Shown here in pieces: positions 21,979 through 33,155 of a DNA stretch of 64,000 nucleotides. This stretch comes from Rutidosis leptorrhynchoides. Its lineage: Eukaryota > Streptophyta > Magnoliopsida > Asterales > Asteraceae. Position 1 is the stretch's first letter. Every line of letters begins with the position of its first letter. The stretch covers positions 356,285,001 to 356,349,000 of the forward strand of contig NC_092333.1 of the NCBI RefSeq assembly GCF_046630445.1, read 5' to 3'. Both the position numbers and the translations under genes were made by a program. A model generated the notes under the pieces. It searched no databases, was not told the origin of the DNA, and saw only the letters and a list, made by a program, of their open reading frames with translations.

Positions 21979-22401
21979 TTAATATCTTAATTATTATCAT
22001 AAGTACAAGTATTATTATTAGTAGTATTATTATCATTATAGATATTAAAATAAATATTAGTATTATTATTATTTGTAAAATCATTATTTTTATAGTTATT
22101 ATTATTAGTAGTATCATCATTATAATAAAAAAAACAACTTTTATTACTATTATTGATATTATGTTACCAAATAAACATTTCGTATATAAAAATATACTTT
22201 TAGTAATATTACATATAAGTAAGTATTAATCACATTAACATTTTTATATAGATATTCATATATAACAAATTAAGTATTTTTAATATAATATTAACCAAAT
22301 ATATATTAATATAATTATATAAATATTAGTCATTATAAATGTATATACATAAATTAAATATATATAATATAAGTTATAATATATGAAATTGTTCAATTAC
22401 G

Positions 22402-22403
<2 letters not shown>

Positions 22404-22474
<71 letters not shown>
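22404..22474. repeat. (AT)n microsatellite
   Basis: A pure TA run of about 70 bases in the E2 3' LTR. The 5' LTR has only a short TA run here. Confidence 0.95.
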
Positions 22475-22477
<3 letters not shown>

Positions 22478-24170
22478 ATAGGTTCGTGAATTCGAGGCCA
22501 ACCCTGCATTGTTCAGTATCGTCGTATGCATATTTTTACTACAAAATATTGTATCGTGAGTTTCATTACTCCCTTTTTAAATGCTTTTGCAATATATATT
22601 TTTGGGACTGAGAATACATGCGCTTTTATAAATGTTTGACAAAATAGACACAAGTAATTGAAACTACATTCTATGGTTGAATGATCGAAGCCAAATATGC
22701 CCCTTTTGCTTGGTAACCTAAGAATTAGTAAACCAGTCTACTAATTGACGCGGATCCTAAAGATAGATCTATTGGGCCTAACAAACCCCATCCGTTGTAG
22801 TGGATGCTTTAGTACTTCGATGTTGTTTTATCATGTCCGATGGATGTCCCGGAATGATAGGGGATATTTATATGCATCTTGTTAATGTTGGTTACCAGGT
22901 GTTCAATCCATATGAATGATTTTTGTCTCTATGCATGGGACGTATATTTATGAGAAATGAAAATGAAAATCTTGTGGTCTATTAAAATGATGGAAATGAT
23001 TGGTTATGATAAACTAATGAACTCACCAACCTTTTGGTTGACACTTTAAAGCATGTTTATTCTCAGGTATGAAAGAAATCTTTCGCTGTGCATTTGCTCA
23101 CTTTAGAGATATTACTTTGAGTCATTCATAACATATTTCAAAAGACGTTGCATTCAAGTCGTAGAGTTCATCAAGATTATTATTAAGTCAATTATAGTTG
23201 GATATATTATGAAATGGTATGCATGCCGTGAACTTTCGATGTAATGAAAGTTTGTCTTTTAAAACGAATGCAATGTTTGTAAAATATATCATATAGAGGT
23301 CAAATACCTCGCGATGTAATCAACTATTGTGAATCATTTATAATGTATATGAACGGGGCATTTAACGGTTCAAGTAGGTTTTCGTTGGGTGATTTATAGT
23401 TGCACAAGGGGGTGCAGTGGTGTTGTATGGTGGTCGTGTGCGGGCTGGAACAGAACATCTCAGTAGAGCAGAAATGGCGAGTGGTTGTGTTCAAAACAGG
23501 AAGACGTTGATCAGTGTATGGTGGCGAGGTGGGTTCGTTTGATTAATCACAAAGAAGAAGAAGGAAAAGTATCGGGTTGTTAATGTAGTGATGAGTGTAA
23601 ACTTATGCATTTGTATAAGTATATATATAATATGTTCAGATATATGATTGAGTGGAAACCAGAGACACTATATAATTTAAAAGTCATCACAGTAATATTC
23701 TCATTCATAAAGCAAATCACGTACTAAATAAGTCTTCAAGTTGTGTGATGTGTATTATTGTAATTGAAATATATAATGATCATTATGTATTTTTCATGAA
23801 ACACCAAAAGCGAAATAATGCATCTATTATTTATTATAATAATATTTTATTAATTCATATTAACAAAATGTGTAAAAAAAATTAATTCTGCCGACAGTTT
23901 ATTAGGGATAGTATTTTGTGCCCCGTTGTTAATCGGTGGCAGATAAAAAGTCTTCGGAAAAATCCCAAGTTTTTACAGTAATTATATTTATTTATTTTAG
24001 TCATTGTTGTATAAAAATTTGTCATTAACTATTTAAACTTATTAAATCAACTGTTTATTTTTAAAAATCATATAAGTTTGTATTTAACTTGTTTAACATC
24101 CATCAAATGATAATGGAGTGTTACTGTCGTTTACTAAATAGGTTCGAAATCACAAAATACATATTTAATA

Positions 24171-24307
<137 letters not shown>

Positions 24308-24995
24308 AAATAATAATTATCATAATATCATATTTTTATTTTACATAATTAATTTTAATATCAACAACATATAATATTTCAAATTATATTTTCATTTATT
24401 ATTGTAACAACCCAACCCGTATTAAAACCGGCCCATAAAATTTTTTCCTTTTAATACGCTTTAAATAACACTTTAGGTCCCAATTGTGTTTCCATAAACA
24501 TCTTTAATACAATAGAAGGTTTAATAAACCTTAAAACATTTAATACATTGATTAATTGTCCAAACAGACATACACGACCCGACTAGTTTAGTTTCCAACC
24601 AAAACTGAGCATGGCGATTTGGGACTACGCTACCCAAATCCTAATCGAATACAAAAGCAAGATCTTTTTAGCAACCTAGCCAAGATCTCTAATCCTCAAG
24701 CTTACCCGAGCCACCAAGCATGCGAACCTATAAAAATATCAACAACGAGAGGGTAAGCTAATGCTTAGTGAATGATAATATACTACATACATATATATGT
24801 ATAAAATGGACACGCCACACAAAATATCAAATACCGCATACCGAAGCATCCACGTATAAGGCAACTACACTAAGCATACCGTACGATCTCTAAGCAACAA
24901 GCTAAAGATATCAACAAAGCATAAGTTCACCAACGACGATGTGAACAACGCCAAATAAGCTGCACCCGGAGGGTTAGCTACAACACAACATTACA

Positions 24996-25102
<107 letters not shown>

Positions 25103-25149
25103 CGAACAAGGTTAACCCCTTAACCCAATACCGAATACCAAACGCCACA

Positions 25150-25545
25150 ATGAAGATTGGCCGAACTACACGAGCCTTAGTAATCCGAACCCACACGAGA
25201 TTACTATCTTCACAACATCGAGGTTGGCCGAACTACACGAGCCTTAGTGAATCCGAAAACACACGAGATCACTACCTCAATAAGATGACCGAACTACACG
25301 CGTCATCATGAGTCCGAACTACACGAGACTCACTTCCAATAAGATGACCAAACTACACGCGTCATCGTGAATCCGAACTACACGCGATTCACTTCTCAAC
25401 ATTAAAACCCACGGTCACGGGATTATAAAATCCACCACATCGGGGTCATCCACTTCACAACAATATCAACCCTTCGCCATTGGGGTTATAACATCCAAAT
25501 CACAACCACGTGTGATAACGTACACACAAGCGTGTACCTCGCCAA
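25150..25545 (-). repeat. Tandem hairpin array with constant loop and changing stems
   Basis: At least eight units share the loop CGAACTACACG (plus-strand reading). The arms differ from unit to unit but stay complementary: TAGTAATC/GATTACTA, GATGAC/GTCATC, TGAGTC/GACTCA, GTGAATC/GATTCAC and GGC/GCC. Further hairpins with other loops follow (AACCC...GGGTT, GTACAC...GTGTAC). The co-variation suggests the fold matters. A similar array is in the related LTR at 59686-59975. Confidence 0.8.
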
Positions 25546-26667
25546 AGGTGGTCAACCAAAATGCACAACCATGCCAATTGGACTCATACAAAAGTCCATC
25601 AAATCCACCTATATGTGAAGTGAGCTCTATAACCGAGAACCACTTCACCCGACCAGCACTCATCCTACACATACATATGCACATAGGATATTAACACTCA
25701 CCTGTCGCCTTGAAGAATGCTTCTAAGTAATCCGCAACTCGTCAATGGAAAGTACCTATTCCATTATCACAAATTCAACAACACACTTAGATTGTATCTA
25801 CAAACTAACCCAATTCGACACTTAGTGCAATTTCAACCCAAATGCACTTCCAAGGACAAACCGCGCCCAAACTAACCAATAATCACTAACACAAGTGATA
25901 ATGGTCCTAATATGCCAATTAAACCCGAACACAAGTGTTAAACACTTATCGTTCTCAAAATCGCCCATAAACCCTAATTTTGACCCATAAGGTCAAAATC
26001 TCACCATATACAAGTTTTGACACCAAAACATGTTTAACTCGGTTTTATACTTCAACTTAATCCATTTTAAGTTTACAAACCGCATCGAATCGACATTCGG
26101 GTCATAATCCTCAACAAACCCTAATTTTGACTCTAGTCAAAATTAGTCAACCACGAAAACCCTAAAAGTCTCAAAACACCAATAATCACTAATGCTAGTG
26201 ATTATACACCATTCTCAAGTCTTAAACATGGTTAAATCATTAACCAACCCAAAACCCGCCTTTAACACTTACAAACCCGAATATTGGTGTTAACCTTCAA
26301 TTAACAACTAAATGGGTTTCACCTATGAATCATACAATCAAAAGCCCTAAATTTGAATGATGAACACGAAAATGAAATTCGGAGTTAGAGCTTACCACTA
26401 GTATCACCGTGTAGCTAAGAACGAGGAGAACACACTTGTCAACTACGCCAAAGATCAACTCCCGATCTTTCCTTTCCAAAAATCCTTTTGAAATCAAATG
26501 GGTGTTTGAGTTTGAGAGGAAAAAATGAAAAAAAAAGGGAAATTAAAATGAGAAATGAAATGAATGGATGTGGTTAAATCCTCAAATCTGGCTCAAACAT
26601 GAAAAGACCAAAATGCCCTTGAACTTCATTTAATATTACAAGAATCTGGTGCCAATTCGTGCAGTTT

Positions 26668-26792
26668 GCCGCGCCGCGGCCTAATTCGTCGCGCCGCTAC
26701 CTATAACTAGGTCTGGGATCATTCTTTGTCCTACTTCTGATCTTAATTTCAGTTCATTGCCGCGCCGCGGCCTCCTTTCTCGCGCCGCGACA
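26668..26792 (-). repeat. Paired GC-rich blocks (CCGCGCCGCGG) in the solo LTR
   Basis: TGCCGCGCCGCGGCC at 26667-26681 and again at 26758-26772, each followed within about 15 bases by a second CGCGCCG, stand out in AT-rich surroundings. The related LTR at 58554 has two such pairs at 58836-58962. Confidence 0.75.
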
Positions 26793-26882
26793 CAAAGCAC
26801 GATTTGAGTCATTTTCTCGCACACAAGACTTTAACACTAGAAAATGTCCCGAACCCTTCATACGCCTATCGTACATACCTAA

Positions 26883-26923
26883 TACACCTATAAATCATAT
26901 ACGAGGAAAACAGGGTGTTACAA

Positions 26924-26977
<54 letters not shown>

Positions 26978-27018
26978 CTATAAATCATATACGAGGAAAA
27001 CAGGGTGTTACAATTATT

Positions 27019-27069
<51 letters not shown>

Positions 27070-27085
27070 ATATATATATATGTTT
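26883..27085. repeat. Tandem duplication of the solo LTR edge with (AT)n
   Basis: The last 48 bases of the solo LTR plus its ATTAT flank and a TA run occur twice (from about 26884 and about 26974), each followed by a TA microsatellite. Only the first copy is joined to the rest of the LTR. Slippage or unequal exchange between TA runs is the likely cause. Confidence 0.85.
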
Positions 27086-27454
27086 ATATACACACATATC
27101 TATTTACAATCAATTGTTCGTGAATCGTCGAAAATGGTCGTAGGTCAAATGAATATATGAAACAGTTTAAAATTTTTGAGACTCAACATTATAGACATTG
27201 CTTATCGTGTCAAAAATATTAAATCGTATAGAGAGTTTAATTTAAGATTAGTCAAAATTTTTCGGGTCGTCACAATCGTAAACACCCGTATTTCTTAAAC
27301 TTTAACTATAACCCGGGAACATCTAAGCCACCAGGTTTTTCTAAACCATTTATGAAAACGACGGCTCGTATTAGAGGAGACCATGTATCCTTAGGAAATT
27401 AGCAAAACGAACCAAGTCCGAGGAGGAGGAAACAAGTGAGTCGGAATAAAGAAT

Positions 27455-27579
27455 GGTAATCATGCTGTGTAATATATGTACTTTAGTGTGTTTGTACTTT
27501 TATACTGTATGTAAAAATGGCTTGTAATGTTTGTATTCTATCATCCTTTACAAGATCTAATTTTTCATCTCTTTTACAG
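27455..27579 (+). other. Possible intron in the leader of the F-box ORF
   Basis: A donor-like ATG|GTAATC at 27455 and an acceptor-like pyrimidine stretch ending TTTTACAG at 27579 bracket 125 AT-rich bases, 14 bases before the F-box ATG. It is only a candidate, since short AT-rich DNA yields such pairs by chance. Confidence 0.3.
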
Positions 27580-27593
27580 TATAAAAATACAAA

Positions 27594-28289
27594 ATGGATG
27601 TTAAGGATAGACGACCGAATATTTTAGAAGACCTACCAGGGGATATGATTGATGAAATCTTGTCTAGAGTTGGCCAGAATTCATCGGCTCAATTGTTTAC
27701 GGCGAGATTAGTTTGTAGGAAATGTGACAGACGTTCTAGGTATGCCTTGGTTTATAAAAGGCTTTCCTTCGATAGATGGTGTATATCACATTGGGGAGAC
27801 CTTAAGTTACGCCATGTTTTCTTTAAGGCATTATGTGCGGGAAACCCTAATGCAATTTTTCGCTACGGGTTAAGAGCCTATTTTGACTCCACATATCCCA
27901 ACATAGGACTTCGTTCTTTAGAAAGAGCTTCAAACATGCAACTTAAAGAAGCATGTTATGTTTACGGGTTAATGATGTTCGCTTCTCACCAAATTGATAA
28001 AAAGAACATCAGACTGCAACTTCTTAATAAAACATTCCCACAGGTGACGGATTCAGTAGTTGGGGTGAGAAATAAGGTTTTTAACTTGTTACGGGGCTGT
28101 TGGATATTTCGTAACCCCCGTCCTTTTGACGACATTACAACGTGCTGCCTTGCCAACGGTCACAACAGTTATTTCCCACTTGATCAAGGATGGGAAATAG
28201 TATTTGAAAAACCCGAATGCATGACTTGTTTCTGGTCTTATGAATTACGTGTATTCATTGCCTTCACTGAACAATTTGAGCTTCACTAA
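27594..28289 (+). CDS. F-box protein (At2g35280/At1g67623-like) inside element A
   Basis: The ORF encodes 231 residues and is uninterrupted. Residues 10-57 form an F-box (LEDLPGDMIDEILSRVG, then a basic Cys-containing helix), the part that binds SKP1 in SCF ubiquitin ligases. Residues 82-98 (AGNPNAIFRYGLRAYFD) and 107-128 (RSLERAS...ACYVYGLMM) match the Sel1-like stretch of the small plant F-box family that includes At2g35280 and At1g67623. The C-terminus has a CMTC pair near 209-212, also typical. The start has an AAAATGG context. Both sides are retroelement: the E1 LTR and element A flank to the left, gag to the right. That it stays open while the neighbouring gag-pol is broken suggests youth or selection. 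The substrate is unknown. Capture from a host gene is inferred. Confidence 0.8.
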   Translation: MDVKDRRPNILEDLPGDMIDEILSRVGQNSSAQLFTARLVCRKCDRRSRYALVYKRLSFDRWCISHWGDLKLRHVFFKALCAGNPNAIFRYGLRAYFDSTYPNIGLRSLERASNMQLKEACYVYGLMMFASHQIDKKNIRLQLLNKTFPQVTDSVVGVRNKVFNLLRGCWIFRNPRPFDDITTCCLANGHNSYFPLDQGWEIVFEKPECMTCFWSYELRVFIAFTEQFELH

Positions 28290-28635
28290 AATTGTCCTCA
28301 CAGCTGCTTTGTATCAAAGTTATTATGTGCTATATTTCATGTTGTATGTAAATTAACGGTATTGTATGATTGTATGATATTGTATCGAAAGTTTAAGCGT
28401 GAAATGTTAATGAATTAAGTTTTTTCATGATAGAATATTATTTTGATAGTAGTAGTTAATTTTTGCGCTAGCTATTAAGTATGAACTTTAACGATTAGGT
28501 ACTACCCGAAATAAAATTATAAAATGCTAATATGAAGCAAACGCTTTTATAAATAAGTTCATATTATGCTACGAAATACTATTGACTACTCCTAATATTC
28601 TATATGATTAACTTAACTCTTTTGGCTATTTTTGA
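28290..28635 (+). other. Spacer between the F-box ORF and gag, with a tract-like motif
   Basis: TTTAACGATTAGGTACTACC at 28487-28506 resembles the TTAACGGGTAGGTAATACCC motif inside E2 and E3. The rest is AT-rich and non-coding, ending in a TTTTTGAAG that could act as a splice acceptor just before the gag start. The motif ties this spacer to the retroelement and not to a host gene. Confidence 0.55.
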
Positions 28636-29760
28636 AGGAAATGGCACCGACTACTCGACAGAACTTGAATTTGAGCGAAGAAAATTTCCGTGCAATCCTT
28701 GCTGCAAACATAGCCGCAGTACAGGCTGCAATGCAAAACAACAATAATAACTCATGGTCTAGCAGTGGAGTTAACTCCACAAGAAACCGTGTAGGATGCT
28801 CCTACAAGGTTTTCACTGCTTGTAAGCCTTTGGAATTCGACGGGACTGAAGGACCAGTCGGACTGAAACATTGGACTGAGAAGGTCGAATCCGTATTTGC
28901 TATAAGCAAATGTGCTGAAGAAGACAAGGTAAAGTACGCTACGCATACCTTCACATGTACTGCGTTAATCTGGTGGAACACCTATCTCGAACAGGCGGGA
29001 CAAGATGCTACTTACACACTATCGTGGTCAGCATTCAAACACTTGAAGAATGAGCAGTACCGTCCCAGAAATAAATTCAAACACTTAGAGAGTTACGAGC
29101 GCAGGGATTCGATATCACCACATATGAACGAAGATTCACCGAGTTGTGTTTATTGTGTCCAAGAGTGTTTAAAGATGAAGAAGAGCAGATCGATGCGTTT
29201 GTAAAAGGGTTACTAGAAAGAATTCAGGAGAATGTGAGTGCGAGCGCCCCCACTTCAATGCAAAAGGCAAGCCGAATGGCTCACAAACTTATAAACCAGA
29301 TCGAGGGAAGGATTAAGGAACAAGCGGCCAACGAGGCCAAAATGAAACAAGTCAAAAGAAAGTAGGAGGAAAATAGTGACAAGGGTCACCAATACAACAA
29401 CTACAACAACCGTCGCAATAACAACAACAACCGTCCCAATAACAACAACAACTGTCCCGACAACAACAATAATCTCAACAAAAAGCAGAAAACCAGATGC
29501 CTAAGGTGTGAGAAATATCATCCGGATAATTATTGTAGGGAGTTATGCACAAAATGTAGCAGAACAGGTCACAGTGCTGCAAAGTGTGGAGTCTACGGAC
29601 CAAAGGCTAACAGAGTGAAAGGAACAAATAATGTCGGAACATTTAATGCCGCCATTACTTGTTTTAGGTGCGGAAATAAGGGCCATTACAAAACTGCATG
29701 CCCAGAAGAATTGAATAAGAATGGGCAAAACCGCAGATGAGTCTTCAATATCAATGCGGC
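28636..29760 (+). pseudogene. Element A gag relic
   Basis: The gag core has LEFDGTEGPVGLKHWTEKVE and TCTALIWWNTYLEQAG wording, standard for Tekay-type gag. It is followed by an Asn-rich linker and two CCHC knuckles (CTKCSRTGHSAAKC; CFRCGNKGHYKTAC) that bind RNA. It is broken. Confidence 0.85.
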
Positions 29761-31620
29761 AGAAGCGCAGGAAGACCCGGAGCTTGTTACGGGTATGTTT
29801 CTTATTGACGATAAACCTGCTTATGTTTTATTTGATTCGGGTGCGGATAGAAGCTATATGAGTAAATATTTTTGTGCCAAATTAAGTTATCCTTTAACGC
29901 CTTTAGATAATAAATTTTTACTCTAATTAGCTAACGGTAAATTAATTACAGCAGATAAAATATGTCGGAATCGAGAAATTAAACTGGTCGGCGAAACGTT
30001 TAAGATTAATTTAATACCAGTAGAGTTAGGGAGTTTTGACGTGATAATTGGTATGGACTGGTTGAAAAAGGAGAGAGCAGAGGTCGTATGTTACAAAAAT
30101 GCAATTCACATCGTACGTGAAAAAGGAAAACCCTTAATGGTGTACGGAGAAAAGAGCAACGCGAAGTTAAATCTTATTAGCAGTTTGAAGGCGCAAAAAC
30201 TAATAAGAAAAGGTTGCTATGTCATTCTAGCACACATCGAGGAAGTCAAAACTGAAGAAAAGAACATCAATAATGTTTCCGTCTCAAAAGAATTTCCCGA
30301 TGTATTTTCGAAAGAATTACCAGGACTACCTCCACATCGATCCGTTGAATTTCAAATAGATCTTGTACCCGGAGCTGCACTGATAGCTCGTGTGCCATAC
30401 AGGCTCGCACCCAGTGAAATGAAAGAATTACAAAGCTAATTACAAGAACTTTTGGAGCGTGGTTTCATTTGACCAAGCACATCACCGTGGGGAGCTCCTG
30501 TTTTGTTTGTCAAAAAGAAGGATGGTACATTTAGGTTGTGTATCGACTACCGAGAGTTGAAAAAACTTACCATCAAGAACCGTTATCCACTACCGAGAAT
30601 CGACGACTTATTTGATCAACTACAAGGCTCGTCGGTTTATTCGAAGATCGATTTACGTTCCGGTTATCATCAAATGCGAATGAAAGAGGATGACATTCCG
30701 AAGACTGCTTTCAGAACGCGTTACGGTCATTATGGGTTTATGGTTATGCCGTTTGGATTGACTAATGCACCAGCTATGTTCATGGACCTCATGAATCAAG
30801 TGTGTGGACCATATCTTGACAAGTTTGTCATTGTCTTCATCGATGACATACTTATTTACTCTAAAAATGATCAAGAGCACGAAGAACATTTGAGAAAAGT
30901 GCTAGAATTGTTAAGAAAAAAAAACTGTATGCCAAGTTTTCAAAGTGTACATTTTGGTTGAAAGAAGTTTAATTTCTCGGACACATAGTGAGCAAAGAAG
31001 GTATTCAGGTTGATCCGGCAAAGATTGAAATCGTTGAGAAATGGGAAACCCCGAAAACTCCGACGCAGATACGCCAATTTTTAGGATTGGCTGGTTACTA
31101 TAGAAAATTCATCCAAGATTTTTCCAAAATAGCAAAACTCTTGACAGCATTAATGCATAAAGGGAAGAAATTTGAATGGAAGGATGAGCAAGCGAAAGCG
31201 TTTCAGTTGTTAAAGAAAAAGTTAACTACAGCACCTATATTGTCATTTCCTGAAGGCATTGATGATTTTGTGATTTATTGTGACACTTCAAAGCAAGGCC
31301 TCGGTTGTGTTTTAATGCAACGAAAGAAGTTAATTGCTTATGCATCCAGACAATTGAAGATTCATGAGTAGAATTATACGACTCAAGATTTGGAATTGGG
31401 CGCTGTTGTTTTTTCATTAAAAATATGGAGGCATTACTTATATGGGGTCAAATGTACCATATATACCGATCACAAAAGTCTCCAACATATATTTGATCAG
31501 AAAAAACTGAACATGAGGCATCGTAGGTGGATTGAATTGTTAAATGATTACGACTTTGAGATTCGTTATCACCCGGGAAAGGCAAATGTTGTAGCCGACG
31601 CCTTAAGTAGAAAGGACAGA
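29761..31620 (+). pseudogene. Element A protease, reverse transcriptase and RNase H relics
   Basis: The protease shows LFDSGADRSYMS (about 29825). RT shows [33 protein letters not shown] and the catalytic [11 protein letters not shown] (about 30830). RNase H follows with [16 protein letters not shown] and [13 protein letters not shown], ending at the family's [14 protein letters not shown]. The wording and order are those of Ty3/Gypsy. It is broken. Confidence 0.9.
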
Positions 31621-33120
31621 GAACCTATTCGAGTAAAAGCTATGAATATAATTATTCATACCAACCTTACTACTCGAATAAAAGAGGCGCAACAAGGAGT
31701 TTTGAAAGAAGGGAAATTGAAGAAGGAAATACCCAAAGGATCAGAGAAATATCTTAATATTCGGGAAGACGGAACCCAGTATAGGGCTGAAAGAATTTGG
31801 GTACCAAAGTTTGGAGATGTGAGAGAAATGGTACTTAGGGAAGCACATAAAACCAGATATTCAATACATCCCGGAGCGGGAAAGATGTACCAAGATCTTA
31901 AGAAACACTTCTGGTGGCCGGGTATGAAAGCCAATATAGCTACATACGTAGGAGAATGTTTGACTTGTTCTAAAGTCAAAGCTGAACATCAGAAACCATC
32001 AGGTCTACTTCAACAGCCTGAAATCCCAGAATGGAAATGGAAAAACATTACCATGAATTTTATTACAAAATTACCAAAGACTGCAAGTGGTTATGATACT
32101 ATTTGGGTAATAGTCGATCGTCTCACCAAATCAGTACACTTTCTACCAATGAGAGAAGATGATAAAATGGAGAAGTTAGCACAACTATACTTGAAAGAAG
32201 TCGTCTCCATACATGGAATACCAGCCTCTATTATCTCTGATAGGGATGGCAGATTTGTTTCAAGGTTCTGGCAGACGTTGCAACAAGCATTGAAGACTCG
32301 TCTAGATATGAGTAATGCCTATCATCCACAAACTGATGGACAGAGTGAAAGGATTATACAGACACTTGAAGACATGTTACGAGCATGTGTTATTAATTTT
32401 TGAAACAGTTGGGATCGACATCTACCGTTAGCAGAGTTTTCCTACAACAACAGTTACCATACGAGTATTGAGATGGCACCGTTTGAGGCACTTTATGGCA
32501 GAAAGTGCAGGTCTCCGATTTTTTGGAGCGAAGTGGGGGATAGACAAATTACGGGTCCAGAGATTATCCAAGAAACTACCGAGAAAATCATTCAAATTCA
32601 ACAACGGTTGAAAACCAGCCAAAGTCGGCAAAAGAGCTACGCGGACAGTAAAAGAAAAGATATAGAATTTGAAATTGGTGACATGGTCATGCTTAAAGTA
32701 TCACCTTGGAAAGGCGTTGTTCATTTTGAAAAACGGGGAAAACTAAACCCGAGATATATTGGGCCATTCAAGATTATTGATCGTCTCGGACCGGTAGCTT
32801 ATCAACTTGAATTACCGCAACAATTAGCCGGCGTACATAATACCTTTCACGTCTCAAATCGGAAGAAATGCTTAGCTAAAGAAGATCTCACTATTCCTTT
32901 AGACGAAATCCAGATCAATGAAAAACTTCAATTCATTGAAGAACCCGTCGAAATAATGGATCGTGAGGTTAAAAGACTTAAGCAAAATAAAATACCAATC
33001 GTTAAGGTTCGATGGAATGCGCGTAGAGGACCCGAGTTCACCTGGGAACGTGAAGATCAGATGAAGAAGAAATACCCACACTTATTTCCAGAAGATGCGT
33101 CAACACCTTCAACTGCTTAA
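31621..33120 (+). pseudogene. Element A integrase and chromodomain relics
   Basis: The integrase zinc-finger region (about 31850-31980), catalytic core ([41 protein letters not shown]), a C-terminal GPF...LELP domain, and a chromodomain at about 32940-33085 ([19 protein letters not shown]) are visible. Chromodomains direct chromovirus integration. The relic is broken but recent in look. Confidence 0.9.
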
Positions 33121-33140
33121 AATTTCGGAACTAAATTTAT

Positions 33141-33155
33141 TTAACGGGTAGGTAC
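33141..33155 (+). other. 3' tract of element A
   Basis: TTAACGGGTAGGTAC abuts the LTR start TGTAGTGACAC at 33156. E2 and E3 have the same 15 bases before their 3' LTRs, which links the LARDs to A. Confidence 0.8.

Larger units (their letters stand above)
3855..23365 (+). mobile_element. E2: non-autonomous large-LTR Gypsy derivative carrying two nested insertions
   Basis: Both ends are flanked by the 5-base target duplication CGGTT (3850-3854 and 23366-23370), and E2 lies inside the E1 LTR. The parts are a 5' LTR (3855-14678, of which 7172-13659 is a nested Copia plus its duplication), a primer site, a 4.07 kb internal region without pol, a tract motif, and a 3' LTR (18749-23365, with a nested MITE). 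Without the insertions the LTRs are about 4.3-4.4 kb. By eye they differ at roughly 2-3% of sites in their first 700 bases, which suggests an insertion of the order of one million years ago if a grass-type rate applies. It is broken as a coding element and probably relied on an A-like partner. Confidence 0.9.
18749..23365 (+). repeat. 3' LTR of E2
   Basis: It begins TGTGACGACCCGG and ends at 23365, followed by CGGTT. It is 4,617 bases including a 255-base MITE. The order of blocks is as in the 5' LTR but with no Copia insertion, which gives the empty site for dating. An (AT)n tract at 22404-22474 is longer than the counterpart near 13755 of the 5' LTR. Confidence 0.9.
27275..33155 (+). mobile_element. 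Element A: internal region of a Tekay-like Gypsy element carrying an F-box ORF
   Basis: It begins at ATCGT beside the E1 LTR and ends at the tract next to the A LTR (33156). It contains an F-box ORF, a tract-like motif (28487), gag with two zinc knuckles, protease, RT, RNase H, integrase and a C-terminal chromodomain, so it belongs to the chromovirus branch. The retroelement coding part is broken, with roughly eight breaks. The 5' part of this copy would lie left of E1, outside the window. Confidence 0.8.

Noticed and set aside
25150-25545. CRISPR-like array
   Set aside because: Regular loops and short spacers give a superficial likeness, but this is a plant LTR, units are palindromes with variable arms, and there are no cas genes.
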